A DNA stretch of 64,000 bases from SG-bin7 sp964498095 (GTDB lineage: Bacteria > Bdellovibrionota > Bdellovibrionia > Bdellovibrionales > SG-bin7): NCBI GenBank assembly GCA_964498095.1, contig CAZCFY010000004.1:124001-188000 (forward strand), written 5' to 3'. This document shows positions 23,160 to 31,850 of the stretch, in pieces. The notes under the pieces are model-generated. The model was not told where the DNA came from. It searched no databases and saw only the letters and a program-made list of their open reading frames with translations. The translations under genes were made by a program, and so were the position numbers. Each line of letters begins with the position of its first letter. Position 1 is the stretch's first letter.

Positions 23160-24713
23160 TTAAAACAGCCCCTGACATTGACGTAAGAAAAATCTCTGGG
23201 GCGCAAAAATATCTGGCGGCGCACCTTTTTGGTATTTGCCGGTCATTACCATTTGGCCCACAAGATAACCGGCCTCTACACAGTAACTGCCTCCATAACC
23301 ACTAAAACCCGCAGCAATTCCCACGCGGCGGTCTTCCTTTCCATTGCGTACCAAAAAACCAATAAGCGGTGCACGGTCATCGGTAAACCCCATGGGACCC
23401 GCCCAGCCCGCCGACGGCGGCTGATTGACGGTGTCGGGATGATATTTATCTGTGAGTCCCTTGACGCTTTTAAAAACCTCGGGGTTTTGGCGCACTTGGG
23501 AAGCACTCTTAATTGGCGTATCTTCACCGCCACCCACCAAAAGTGTCCCGCGCGCGACGCCGTTTTCATCCACATACTTTGAGCCCTTGGGAATATTCGC
23601 ATACTGATCGCCTTGGTGACCGGTGTAAGTAATGCCTTTAAGGTGATCCTCAACATGTTCGAGGGTAAAAATCTGGCTTTGGTACGGGTGAATGGCCTTT
23701 AACTCCGGTAAAAACTCTGAAGTGTAAGCGTTTGTCGCAACGATAACTCGAGAAGTGCGAATGGCGCCGCGATCCGATTCTACAATCACCTCTTTGGGAT
23801 CGTTCGTATTTATATTCGTTACCTTTGTATTGGTAAAAAGGTTTATCCCGCGGCTAATCGCGACCTTCATGGCCCCAACTAAAAATTTATATGGATGATA
23901 ATTGCCGAAACCATAGATCAAACGGCCGGCAAATTCGGCATCAATATTAAACCGTGCCTTAATTTCTTCTTTGGTCAAAATTTCTACTTTAATTCCCAAG
24001 GAGCGTGCCAGTTTTGCGTCAGCTTCAAAACCACGTACTTCCTCTTCGTTTTCAGCAATGCGCAGCCAACCTTCATCGGAAACATCCGCGTCGATATTAT
24101 TCTTGTGTACGATATCTAAAAACCGCAGCGCATTTCTTTGACCAAACTGCATCATTGTCCGCGCCTGGCGTTTGGCTTTTCTTAATAGCTCCGCATCCGT
24201 CAATCGCGGAAAAAACTCCCGCAAATACTTAAACCGCTCGCGCACTAAATATTCATATTTTACTTTAAAGTTTTCCGGCATTAGCTCAAAATTACCGCCG
24301 TTTCTGCCAGACGATCCTTCGCCGATATTACCAGCTTCGATCACGGCAACACTTAGACCCTGCCTAACAAATTCTTCCATATGGTAAGCCGCCGACACCC
24401 CCGTAAGGCCGGCGCCAATAATTAAGACATCTACTCTTTCTGGTAAATTTGGTGCCGATTGATAGTCATAGAGGGCGCCCTTTTCCCGCAGCCAATAAGG
24501 TTGATTGTCGGCGGGCAAAGAAATTTCCGTGCGCATCTTGCCGCCGACCTTCCCAACCCAAGTTTGAAACTGGGCCCGCTCGTCGGGGGTCATATGTGGG
24601 AGGCGAGTTTCTTCAAATTTATAGATATATTGTTGAATTTCAGGAGTAACTCGTGGCGCCCCAAAAGCGATAAAAGCGACAAGAAAAGTAAAAAGGGCCG
24701 CAAAAATCGACAC
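23160..24713 (-). CDS. FAD-dependent oxidoreductase (DAO/PuuB-like) with N-terminal signal or anchor
   Basis: 517 aa. A hydrophobic N-terminus (MSIFAALFTFLVAFIAFGA) is followed by ~70 residues and then a D-amino-acid-oxidase-type FAD domain: VLIIGAGLTGVSAAYHME (GxGxxG 100-105), EAGNIGEGSSGRNGG, later VIVATNAYT, and C-terminal GIAAGFSGYGGS. The SGRNGG motif is typical of amine/amino-acid oxidases such as gamma-glutamylputrescine oxidase. The start is GTG with an excellent GGAGG 5 nt upstream, which makes the leader part of the protein real. The leader has no twin-arginine motif, yet flavin proteins are normally exported by Tat, so it may instead be a membrane anchor. Substrate unknown. Confidence 0.82.
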   Translation of the reverse strand: MSIFAALFTFLVAFIAFGAPRVTPEIQQYIYKFEETRLPHMTPDERAQFQTWVGKVGGKMRTEISLPADNQPYWLREKGALYDYQSAPNLPERVDVLIIGAGLTGVSAAYHMEEFVRQGLSVAVIEAGNIGEGSSGRNGGNFELMPENFKVKYEYLVRERFKYLREFFPRLTDAELLRKAKRQARTMMQFGQRNALRFLDIVHKNNIDADVSDEGWLRIAENEEEVRGFEADAKLARSLGIKVEILTKEEIKARFNIDAEFAGRLIYGFGNYHPYKFLVGAMKVAISRGINLFTNTKVTNINTNDPKEVIVESDRGAIRTSRVIVATNAYTSEFLPELKAIHPYQSQIFTLEHVEDHLKGITYTGHQGDQYANIPKGSKYVDENGVARGTLLVGGGEDTPIKSASQVRQNPEVFKSVKGLTDKYHPDTVNQPPSAGWAGPMGFTDDRAPLIGFLVRNGKEDRRVGIAAGFSGYGGSYCVEAGYLVGQMVMTGKYQKGAPPDIFAPQRFFLRQCQGLF

Positions 24714-24779
24714 TTACGCCTCCAAAACGCCATAAAATTAATTTAATTCAACTGCAGAGGCTCTCTGCAAACCCCTTGC

Positions 24780-26162
24780 CTAAGGAGTTGGATTGTTATT
24801 GAGCCGGCGCTTTTTGGCGGTCTTAGGCATGATACCTGTTTTTTGAATAATCTTATCCGCTGTCATAAGAATTCCATCTTTCACACCCCGAAGTTCGTTT
24901 AAAACTTCAATGGCGTTTGAAAGCGTAATTCTCTTTGTAGTAGCTAGTATTTCTTCTAACCGTCTTTGTAATACAGGAACTTCTTTTTCGTTGGCACCAG
25001 CGGAAAGCACCAAGTTCTTAATATGAAGCTTCATGTGACCTTCGATAATTCCTTCGGTCGTCAACGCCTTCAAGGCTCCCAGGTTTTGTACCAGTCCAAC
25101 AGCGGCCACGATACGGGATAAATCAGAAGATTTTTTTACGCCTAAAATTTGTAAACACATCTTAGCCGTGGGATGAATTTGCGTGACGCCACCTACGGTG
25201 CCGACAACAATCGGCGCCTCGATAACACCTACTAAGTCATTTCCACGCATCTTCCATTTGGTAATGGAACGATATTGCCCATCACGGGCCGCATAAGCAT
25301 GCACACCCGCTTCCACGGCGCGCCAATCATTTCCCGTCGCCAGCAGCACGGAATCCATGCCATTTAACACGCCCTTGTTATTGGTAGCCGCGCGATAGGG
25401 GTCACATATAGCAAAGAGGCTTGCCTCTTCGATTTTTTCGCCTAAAGCTTTTTCGACATTATGAATTTCGACAGTGGCGCGCGTAAGTTTCGTATCGACC
25501 AAGTTTGATAAAATACACATGGTCACTTTTTCGCCCGACATTTCTTCTATCGGTTTTTTGAGAAACTCGCACACCTGATTGATGATGTTAGCGCCCATAG
25601 CATCGCAGGGATCACAAAGTACGTGAATAACCGCCATATCGGCGCCATCGCCACGGGCGATCTTTCGCACCTGGATGTCACTGACTCCACCGCCCCGGCG
25701 CACGAGACCCGAGGCCACGACGACATTGGCTTGTTCGATCAATTTATTTTTATTTGCTAAGATTTTTGAGCGCAAAGATTCAAAATCATTTACTTTGGCG
25801 ATCTGAATTTGCCCGATGATAAAATTACCAACGAGTTCCGTGGTAATTTTGCCTTCTTCGCGAATCCACTTCGCAGTTTTGCTGGCGGCCGCCACAATGC
25901 TGGTCTCTTCGACGGCCATGGGAATTATAAAGTCGCGGCCATCGATATTAAAATTCGTCGCCACGCCCAAAGGCATTTGGAAATAGCCAATTACGTTTTC
26001 AATAAGTTTTTCAGCAAGGCCGGTATCTTCGATTCCACCGGCATTAAGAAAGGAAATATCTTCGGGTTGCAACGCCCCGATCTCAACGAGCTTCCTCAAT
26101 CGCTCGGCGCGATCGAGTTTCGAAAATCCGCTCAAAAATTTACCTAAGTCTGGCGAGCTCAC
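24780..26162 (-). CDS. mvaA: Hydroxymethylglutaryl-CoA reductase, class II
   Basis: 460 aa. Converts HMG-CoA and mevalonate with NAD(P)H. Class II signatures: ENVIGYFQMPLGVATNF, the catalytic-Glu region MAVEETSIVAAAS (about 82-94), DAMGANIINQVCE, a DP-type asp region, and the C-terminal catalytic His in EGHMKLH. In bacteria this enzyme either makes isoprenoid precursors or, in rare cases, degrades mevalonate. It is placed last in the thrS-infC-rpmI-rplT unit with only 17 bp after rplT, so it is likely cotranscribed with ribosomal genes. The start is GTG at 26162 with a weak SD; no better start exists. A GCAGAG/CTCTGC hairpin follows the stop. Confidence 0.9.
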   Translation of the reverse strand: MSSPDLGKFLSGFSKLDRAERLRKLVEIGALQPEDISFLNAGGIEDTGLAEKLIENVIGYFQMPLGVATNFNIDGRDFIIPMAVEETSIVAAASKTAKWIREEGKITTELVGNFIIGQIQIAKVNDFESLRSKILANKNKLIEQANVVVASGLVRRGGGVSDIQVRKIARGDGADMAVIHVLCDPCDAMGANIINQVCEFLKKPIEEMSGEKVTMCILSNLVDTKLTRATVEIHNVEKALGEKIEEASLFAICDPYRAATNNKGVLNGMDSVLLATGNDWRAVEAGVHAYAARDGQYRSITKWKMRGNDLVGVIEAPIVVGTVGGVTQIHPTAKMCLQILGVKKSSDLSRIVAAVGLVQNLGALKALTTEGIIEGHMKLHIKNLVLSAGANEKEVPVLQRRLEEILATTKRITLSNAIEVLNELRGVKDGILMTADKIIQKTGIMPKTAKKRRLNNNPTP

Positions 26163-26179
26163 TACTCGAAGTGTAGCAC

Positions 26180-26542
26180 TTAAGCCTTGGGGTTTAAATG
26201 CGGTTTCACTTTTTCGACAAGTGCAGCAAAAGCCGTCTGATCAAAGATTGCCATTTCGGCTAGCACTTTACGATTAAGTTCGATGCCGGCTTTCTTTAAA
26301 GCACCCATAAGCTTGGAATAGTTAGTTCCATTAAGTCGGGCGGCGGCACCAATGCGAATTTGCCAAAGATTTCTGAAAAAGCGCTTTTTAACTTTGCGAT
26401 CACGGTATGCATACGCTAACGCACGGTCAGCTAAGTTTTTAGCAACTTCAAAACAGTTTTTGCCACGGCCATAAAAGCCACTGGCTCTGTCTAAGATCTT
26501 TTTGCGACGATGTCTGGCTTTAATCCCACGTTTAACGCGCAT
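26180..26542 (-). CDS. rplT: Ribosomal protein bL20
   Basis: 120 aa. It starts MRVKRGIKARHRRKKILDRASGFYGRGKNCF and contains YAYRDRKVKKRFFRNLWQIRIGAAAR and NGTNYSKLMGALKKAGIELNRKVLAEMA. It is an early 23S rRNA assembly protein and, in many bacteria, the translational repressor of the rpmI-rplT mRNA. It follows rpmI by 9 bp. Confidence 0.98.
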   Translation of the reverse strand: MRVKRGIKARHRRKKILDRASGFYGRGKNCFEVAKNLADRALAYAYRDRKVKKRFFRNLWQIRIGAAARLNGTNYSKLMGALKKAGIELNRKVLAEMAIFDQTAFAALVEKVKPHLNPKA

Positions 26543-26551
26543 CTTTTCCCC

Positions 26552-26743
26552 CTAGAATACCATCAACTGACGGATTTGACGACTTGCAGCATCATGAACG
26601 TATGTCGCTTTTGCTAACCGACGTTTACGATTGCGCTTCTTACCAGTGAGTAAGTGGCCCTTATTTGATTTTCGGCGCTTCACTTTTCCACTGGCCAAAA
26701 CTTTAAAACGCTTTTTGGAGCCACTGTGTGTCTTCAATTTCAT
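26552..26743 (-). CDS. rpmI: Ribosomal protein bL35
   Basis: 63 aa, very basic, MKLKTHSGSKKRFKVLASGKVKRRKSNKGHLLTGK with the conserved KTHSG...KRFK and HLLTGK core and the C-terminal RQLMVF. Lies between infC and rplT in the universal order; the 74-bp gap to infC could hold the L20-binding leader. Confidence 0.97.
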   Translation of the reverse strand: MKLKTHSGSKKRFKVLASGKVKRRKSNKGHLLTGKKRNRKRRLAKATYVHDAASRQIRQLMVF

Positions 26744-26817
26744 AGAAAATTACCCCTGTCAGGATGTTGAACCAGACATTCTTAGCGGTAAAGACTTATG
26801 AAGACAAGAAAATTGTA

Positions 26818-27474
26818 TTATTCGTCGGAATTCTCTTCAGTCTCTTCCGATTCTTCTTTTTTGGGTTCGGGATGTTTAATCCGGTATTCTTTAATCTTTA
26901 AGGGGTCGGGCCCGAGCATGGCAAAAATCTGGCGCCCCTCGAATTTTGGGGGAGCTTCTATTGCGCATAAGTCGTTTAAAGACTCAATAAACTTATTTAA
27001 TAGGTCCATTCCCTGATCTTGGTGAGCCATTTCCCGTCCCATAAAACGTACGGAAAGTTTTACCTTATCGCCCTCGAGCAAAAACCGGCGGGCATGACGA
27101 AGTTTTGTGTCGACGTCGTGCTGCTCAGTGCGTGGACGAAGTTGAATTTCTTTTATGGTGATTACCGTTTGATTTTTACGCGCCTGATGAGCTTTCTTCT
27201 TGGCTTCGTATTTCCATTTACCGTAGTCCATGATTTTGCAAGTGGGCGGGGTGGCGGTCGGAGCAATTTCTAGCAGATCTAATCCCCGCTCTTCGGCAAT
27301 TTTCATTGCATCACGAGGGGCCATTACTCCTAACATTTTTCCTTCTTCATCGATAACGCGGACTTGGGCCGCGAATATTTCGCGGTTTACTCTTAATCCG
27401 TCCTTATCTTTTTTTGGTCCTTTTCTGTCGCCGCGGTCTCCACCGGGTTTACGGTTCGGGCTAAAATCTTTAAT
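26818..27474 (-). CDS. infC: Translation initiation factor IF-3 with ATT start
   Basis: 218 aa. The first ATG (27336) would remove the conserved N-terminal strand. Upstream in frame the protein reads GLRVNREIFAAQVRVIDEEGKMLGVM, which is clearly IF-3. The frame begins at ATT (27474), 6 nt after a perfect AGGAGG (27481-27486) that overlaps the thrS stop. AUU starts on infC are the basis of IF-3 autoregulation in many bacteria. A 27-residue basic, Gly-rich extension (DFSPNRKPGGDRGDRKGPK) precedes the IF-3 fold. The C-terminal domain is intact (VSVRFMGREMAHQDQGM) with an acidic tail (PKKEESEETEENSDE). Confidence 0.92.
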   Translation of the reverse strand: MKDFSPNRKPGGDRGDRKGPKKDKDGLRVNREIFAAQVRVIDEEGKMLGVMAPRDAMKIAEERGLDLLEIAPTATPPTCKIMDYGKWKYEAKKKAHQARKNQTVITIKEIQLRPRTEQHDVDTKLRHARRFLLEGDKVKLSVRFMGREMAHQDQGMDLLNKFIESLNDLCAIEAPPKFEGRQIFAMLGPDPLKIKEYRIKHPEPKKEESEETEENSDE

Positions 27475-27484
27475 GGGTAACCTC

Positions 27485-29437
27485 CTATGGTTTGGATTGC
27501 ATCGGGCTTGTTAATTTTCGTTCCCGAATGTCCTTGTTTAATTCACTGATAAAATCTTCGATTATTATTCCATTCTTTTGTTCGCCGTTTAGTAAACGGA
27601 TTGAAACCGTTTTCGATTCCATTTCTTTGTCCCCAATGACGACCATGTAGGGGATTTTATGCATTTGGGCCTCGCGAATTTTGTAGCCCATCTTTTCGCC
27701 GCGGTCGTCAAAGTGAACGCGAATCTTTTGATTGCGAAGCATGGTTACGACTTCACGGCAAAAATCTTCCTGCTTTTCGGAAACATTAATAATTTGCACT
27801 TGCACGGGCGAAAGCCAAGTGGGCAGTTTTCCCGCAGTATGCTCTAAATAAATTCCGATGAAGCGCTCAAAAGTTCCCAAAATTGCCCGGTGAAGAATTA
27901 CCGGCGTGTGCTCTTTATTATCACTACCAATATATTTTAAACCAAACCGCTCGCCGGCATTAAAATCCAGCTGCAAAGTTCCTAATTGCCACGGTCTCTC
28001 AAGGGCATCCACGAACATGACATCGAGTTTGGGACCGTAAAATGCACCGTCTCCGGGGTTTAAAGTATATTCCAGCTCTAAAGTTTTTAACGCTTTTGCG
28101 AGCGCGCCTTCGGCCTTATCCCAAATTTCATCACTACCCATGCGCTTTTCGGGGCGCGTGGAGAAATAGATTTTGTAATTCGTCATTCCCAGCTGCGAGT
28201 AAACCCGCTGCAAGAAATTCATGAAGTTTTTAATTTCACTTTCCAATTGATCCACGGCCAAGAAAATATGGGCGTCATCCTGCGTAAGGCTGCGCACGCG
28301 GGTGATTCCATGCAAAGTTCCGCTACGCTCATTGCGGTGAAGTCTACCAAAATCTGCAAAACGAATTGGTAGTTCCCGGTAAGAATGGAGTTCCGAACCG
28401 TATAGCATGTAGTGGCTCGGGCAATTCATGGGCTTTATGCCATGCTCATGTTCTTCGATTTCCACGAAGTACATATTATCTTTATAATTTTGGTAGTGCC
28501 CGGAAATTTTAAAAAGTTCGGCATCAAACATTTGAGGGGTAATCACTTCTTGATAGCCGTACTCATAATAAAGCTCGCGCATAAAAGTTTGCAGTTCGGT
28601 AAATATTGTCGCCCCACGCCCAGTAAACCAAACTCCACCCGGAGCCCAATGATGTTGGTAAAAAAGCCCCAACTCTTTTCCGAGCTTTCGGTGATCGCGT
28701 TTTTTAGCTTCTTCTAAATTATGCAGATATTTTTCGAGTTCGGCTTTGGATTCAAATGCGGTGGCATAAACACGCTGCAGGCTTTCGCGTTTTTCATCAC
28801 CACGCCAGTAAGCCGAGGCAATGGATAAAATTTTAAAGGCCTTAATGTAACCGGTTTTCTGCACGTGGGGTCCACGGCAAAGATCAAACCAATCACCTTG
28901 ATGATAAACCGAAACAACCTTTTCGCCTTTGGCCTGTAAATCCCTGATGAGTTCGACTTTAAATTTTTCGCCCATCTTTTCGAATGTTTTTATTGCCTGC
29001 TCAACCGGCCACTCTTCGCGTTTAATTTCTAAATCCCGGTCGATCACTTCCTGCATTTTCTTTTCGATTTTTTCTAAATCTTCGGGAGTGAACGGGCGAG
29101 GCGTATCAAAGTCGTAATAAAATCCACTTTCGATCACGGGACCGATTGTGACTTTAATATCGGGCCAAAGCTCTTGCACGGCCTGCGCCATCACGTGAGC
29201 CGCCGAGTGACGAATGACTTCCCTACCCTCAACAGAATTAAGAGTTACGATTTTAACCTGCGCGCCGTCTTTTAGTTTTTGGCGAAAGTCAGAAACTTCT
29301 TTTTCACCATTAATAAGCGCTCCCACCGTATCCTTGGCCAAACGGCTACCAATGCTCTGAGCTAGCTCTAGAACCGTGGGTTCGTGAGAAAATTCACGCG
29401 TAGAATTGTCGGGCAAACGAATGCGTACCGATGACAT
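27485..29437 (-). CDS. thrS: Threonyl-tRNA synthetase
   Basis: 650 aa, full length. An N-terminal TGS domain (to ~60), an N2 editing domain with HSAAHVMAQAVQELWPD and the HxxxH/C site, and the class II core with zinc ligands (KPMNCPSHYMLY and later His residues), FGRLHRNERSGTLHGITRVR (motif 2) and HRAILGTFERFIGIYLEH (motif 3), then the anticodon domain (VQIINVSEKQEDF). It is first in the thrS-infC-rpmI-rplT operon. The ATG has no obvious SD. A TGGTGA/TCACCA stem (29491-29522) lies in the leader and could serve in autoregulation, which is speculative. Confidence 0.98.
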   Translation of the reverse strand: MSSVRIRLPDNSTREFSHEPTVLELAQSIGSRLAKDTVGALINGEKEVSDFRQKLKDGAQVKIVTLNSVEGREVIRHSAAHVMAQAVQELWPDIKVTIGPVIESGFYYDFDTPRPFTPEDLEKIEKKMQEVIDRDLEIKREEWPVEQAIKTFEKMGEKFKVELIRDLQAKGEKVVSVYHQGDWFDLCRGPHVQKTGYIKAFKILSIASAYWRGDEKRESLQRVYATAFESKAELEKYLHNLEEAKKRDHRKLGKELGLFYQHHWAPGGVWFTGRGATIFTELQTFMRELYYEYGYQEVITPQMFDAELFKISGHYQNYKDNMYFVEIEEHEHGIKPMNCPSHYMLYGSELHSYRELPIRFADFGRLHRNERSGTLHGITRVRSLTQDDAHIFLAVDQLESEIKNFMNFLQRVYSQLGMTNYKIYFSTRPEKRMGSDEIWDKAEGALAKALKTLELEYTLNPGDGAFYGPKLDVMFVDALERPWQLGTLQLDFNAGERFGLKYIGSDNKEHTPVILHRAILGTFERFIGIYLEHTAGKLPTWLSPVQVQIINVSEKQEDFCREVVTMLRNQKIRVHFDDRGEKMGYKIREAQMHKIPYMVVIGDKEMESKTVSIRLLNGEQKNGIIIEDFISELNKDIRERKLTSPMQSKP

Positions 29438-29544
29438 GTTAAATTTTGGGATTAAAATGTCGTTATCGACATAAAGAAGTTTTGATTAAGAATGGTGAGG
29501 AGCTTAAACATCACTCACCATTATAGCGATTTTGGCCCAATTGG

Positions 29545-30747
29545 TCAATAGGTCACCACATGAACCATAGATTCATGACGTCGGGGATCTCTCATTGGAA
29601 TTAAGCTGTGCCGGCTCAAAAACTTTGTAACTGCCAGGGCAAAAACACCCAAGAACCCCATAAAAACGCCAATTTCCCAGAATCCAAACAAAGGTTTTTC
29701 TACATTAAGGTTGGGGTAAACCAGCCAATAAATATCGATATATTCCATTACCAAAATTAATACGGAGACCCAGGCCAAATGGGCGGGCGAACGTTTGGCC
29801 CATTTAGGTAATAAAGCCAAGAATGGAACGATAAATTTAAAAATCAATAATGAAAGCGAAATTACCATCCAACTTCCGTGGGCCCGATGAAGAAAAAACT
29901 CCGTCTCTTCGGGGATATTCGCATACCAAATCAACATGAATTGTGAAAACCCAATATAAGCCATAAAGATCGTAAAACCTTTTAAGAATTTTCCTAAATC
30001 ATGCAAATGATCAAGTTTTACAAAGCCGTTTACTAATCCTTTGCCGCGCACCCATAGTGTCAGCAGTACAATAAAGGCGAGCGACGCCTGAAAGAGACCT
30101 GCAAAAGCATAAACACCATACATAGTGCTATACCAGTGCGGATCAAGACTCATTAAAGTATCGACGCTGAAAAGCGAATAACTAAGGGCGAATGCGATCA
30201 GAAAACCTACCGACCAAGGTACCATCTTGTGAGTAATGGCTTCGTCGCCGGATTCGTCTTGTTTTAACGACGGACAAACAATTTTCGACCAGAATAATAA
30301 CCACAAGCCAAAAAAGACGAAAAGTCTGACCACAAAAAATCCCACGTTTAGGTAGGGAATTTTCTTAACTAAAATAGGGTCCGCATGCATTTTTGCCGAA
30401 TCAAACCACTCATAGAGATGATGGCCGCCAAAAATTAATCCTAGGGCTAGAGCAAACCCGTATGGCAAAAACGACGTCATGCTTTCAGGGAAGCGGCGGA
30501 TGTTTACGCTCCAACCGGCGCCCGTGACGTGTTGAAGCGCGGTAAAAAATAAACCGCCAAGTCCAAGACTTACAAAGAAGAATAAACTTACCAAGTAGGC
30601 CATCCAAATGCGTTCTTTATTTACGGTGAGTCCCGCAAAGAAGGTAAAAAGACCAACAAACATACAAATGGAGTAAAAAGTCTTTAAACGGGTCGAAACT
30701 ACAAGTTGCCCGGGTTTTGCGTTCATGTCCACATGAGCTGTTCCCAT
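29545..30747 (-). CDS. actF: Alternative complex III subunit ActF
   Basis: 400 aa polytopic membrane protein with about ten helices, NrfD-like as ActC but divergent (GWSVNIRRFPESMTSFLPYGFALALGLIF; DPHWYSTMYGVYAFAGLFQASLAFIVLL; SQFMLIWYANIPEETEFFLHRAHGSW). The DPHW and ANIPEET motifs are typical of the quinol:cytochrome c oxidoreductase membrane subunit in ACIII clusters. Final gene of the act operon; SD GAGGAG before the ATG. It ends 108 bp before thrS. Confidence 0.9.
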   Translation of the reverse strand: MGTAHVDMNAKPGQLVVSTRLKTFYSICMFVGLFTFFAGLTVNKERIWMAYLVSLFFFVSLGLGGLFFTALQHVTGAGWSVNIRRFPESMTSFLPYGFALALGLIFGGHHLYEWFDSAKMHADPILVKKIPYLNVGFFVVRLFVFFGLWLLFWSKIVCPSLKQDESGDEAITHKMVPWSVGFLIAFALSYSLFSVDTLMSLDPHWYSTMYGVYAFAGLFQASLAFIVLLTLWVRGKGLVNGFVKLDHLHDLGKFLKGFTIFMAYIGFSQFMLIWYANIPEETEFFLHRAHGSWMVISLSLLIFKFIVPFLALLPKWAKRSPAHLAWVSVLILVMEYIDIYWLVYPNLNVEKPLFGFWEIGVFMGFLGVFALAVTKFLSRHSLIPMRDPRRHESMVHVVTY

Positions 30748-30764
30748 GTTTATCTCCTCAATAA

Positions 30765-31325
30765 TTATTTAGTCTCTTTATTTAACTGTTGTAACGAGCG
30801 AATATATTCTACCAACGCCCAGCGGTTTTCTGGGGTACCCACTTGTCCCGCATAAGGCCCCATGACTCCAATTCCTACCGCAATAATGTGGTAGAGTTGG
30901 CCATCGGCATATTTGCGCGCCTGTTCCGTGAGTAGTGATCTTGGTTTAACTGGCATTTTCTCAGCTACCGGACCATCGCCTTTGCCTTGGTCACCGTGGC
31001 AAACCGCACAAAATGTTTGGTATCGTTCTCTTCCCTTAGCTTGAATCTGTGCCATGGTTTGCACATCAGTAATTTTGGCGTAAGGATTTACTAATTTTTT
31101 GCCGGCTAACTCACCTTCATTGGCCTTAAATTGATGTGGCTTAAATCCCCGGGGTACTGTCCCTTCCGGCGGCAATCTCATTGTCGCACCAGTGGGATTA
31201 TTGGGATCATAATCCTGCGCCTTGAACGACGGCTGATCCATCATATCTTGTATCAGCTCTACATTTGGCTGCTTGTTATCACAACCTAAGACCGAAAATA
31301 AAATAACGAATAAATATTTTTTCAT
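30765..31325 (-). CDS. actE: Alternative complex III subunit ActE, monoheme cytochrome c lipoprotein
   Basis: 186 aa. Lipobox SVLGC (Cys15) anchors the protein. One heme motif CAVCH (about residue 106-110) is followed by GVMGPYAGQV, which supplies the axial Met region of a class I cytochrome c. N-terminal motifs DMMDQPSFKAQDYDPN and MRLPPEGTVPRGF are typical of ActE. It passes electrons from the complex to soluble carriers. Starts 1 bp after the actD stop. Confidence 0.92.
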   Translation of the reverse strand: MKKYLFVILFSVLGCDNKQPNVELIQDMMDQPSFKAQDYDPNNPTGATMRLPPEGTVPRGFKPHQFKANEGELAGKKLVNPYAKITDVQTMAQIQAKGRERYQTFCAVCHGDQGKGDGPVAEKMPVKPRSLLTEQARKYADGQLYHIIAVGIGVMGPYAGQVGTPENRWALVEYIRSLQQLNKETK

Positions 31326-31850
31326 TTAAAACTCCGCCGAACGCACTTCTTTAGCACCAAGATCTTGTAAGAGCTTTTGCACTTTCGCCGCATTATAACC
31401 CGTATCATCTTCGGGAATAAAAATTCCAAATTTATGCGAGCTCAATGCCGCATCAATGATTGGCGGATCCACTTTTGGCAAGCGGCAGGCGACGAAAAGT
31501 AAAATAAATACCGAGCCGTGTGCCGCAAAGAAAACAGTTAATTCAAACAAAATCGGGATAAATGCCGGTAAAGAAAAAAACGGTTTACCACCAATGTTTA
31601 TCGGCCAAGACACGACAGCAACGTAGTAAGTAAATGCGAGGCCCGCTAAGCACCCAAGAAGTCCTAAAACGAATGTACAATAAGGAATCCACGAGCGTTT
31701 AATCCCCATGGCATCTTCGATGCCATGTAGTGGATATGGCGAAATGGTTTCGAACTTCGTAAATCCGGCACCGCGCGTTTTTGCAGCGGCAGCGACAACC
31801 GCGTGCTCATCATCCCAAATGCCCACAGTACCTTTTGAATACTTAGCCAT
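31326..31850 (-). CDS. actD: Alternative complex III subunit ActD (DUF3341)
   Basis: 174 aa with two transmembrane helices (CTFVLGLLGCLAGLAFTYYVAVV and FIPILFELTVFFAAHGSVFILLFV) and soluble N-terminal (FETISPYPLHGIEDAMGIKRSWI) and C-terminal parts (FGIFIPEDDTGYN...GAKEVR). The ATG at 31850 has GGAGGT 5 nt upstream; the frame extends 8 codons further but without support. It overlaps the end of actC by 8 bp. Confidence 0.9.
   Translation of the reverse strand: MAKYSKGTVGIWDDEHAVVAAAAKTRGAGFTKFETISPYPLHGIEDAMGIKRSWIPYCTFVLGLLGCLAGLAFTYYVAVVSWPINIGGKPFFSLPAFIPILFELTVFFAAHGSVFILLFVACRLPKVDPPIIDAALSSHKFGIFIPEDDTGYNAAKVQKLLQDLGAKEVRSAEF

Noticed and set aside
27336..27338. ATG as the infC start
   Set aside because: It would delete the conserved IF-3 N-terminal strand, which is encoded in frame upstream to an ATT with a perfect SD.
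29491..29522. AATGGTGA/TCACCATT stem as actF or thrS terminator
   Set aside because: No T-run follows on the reverse strand and it precedes thrS; kept only as a possible leader structure.
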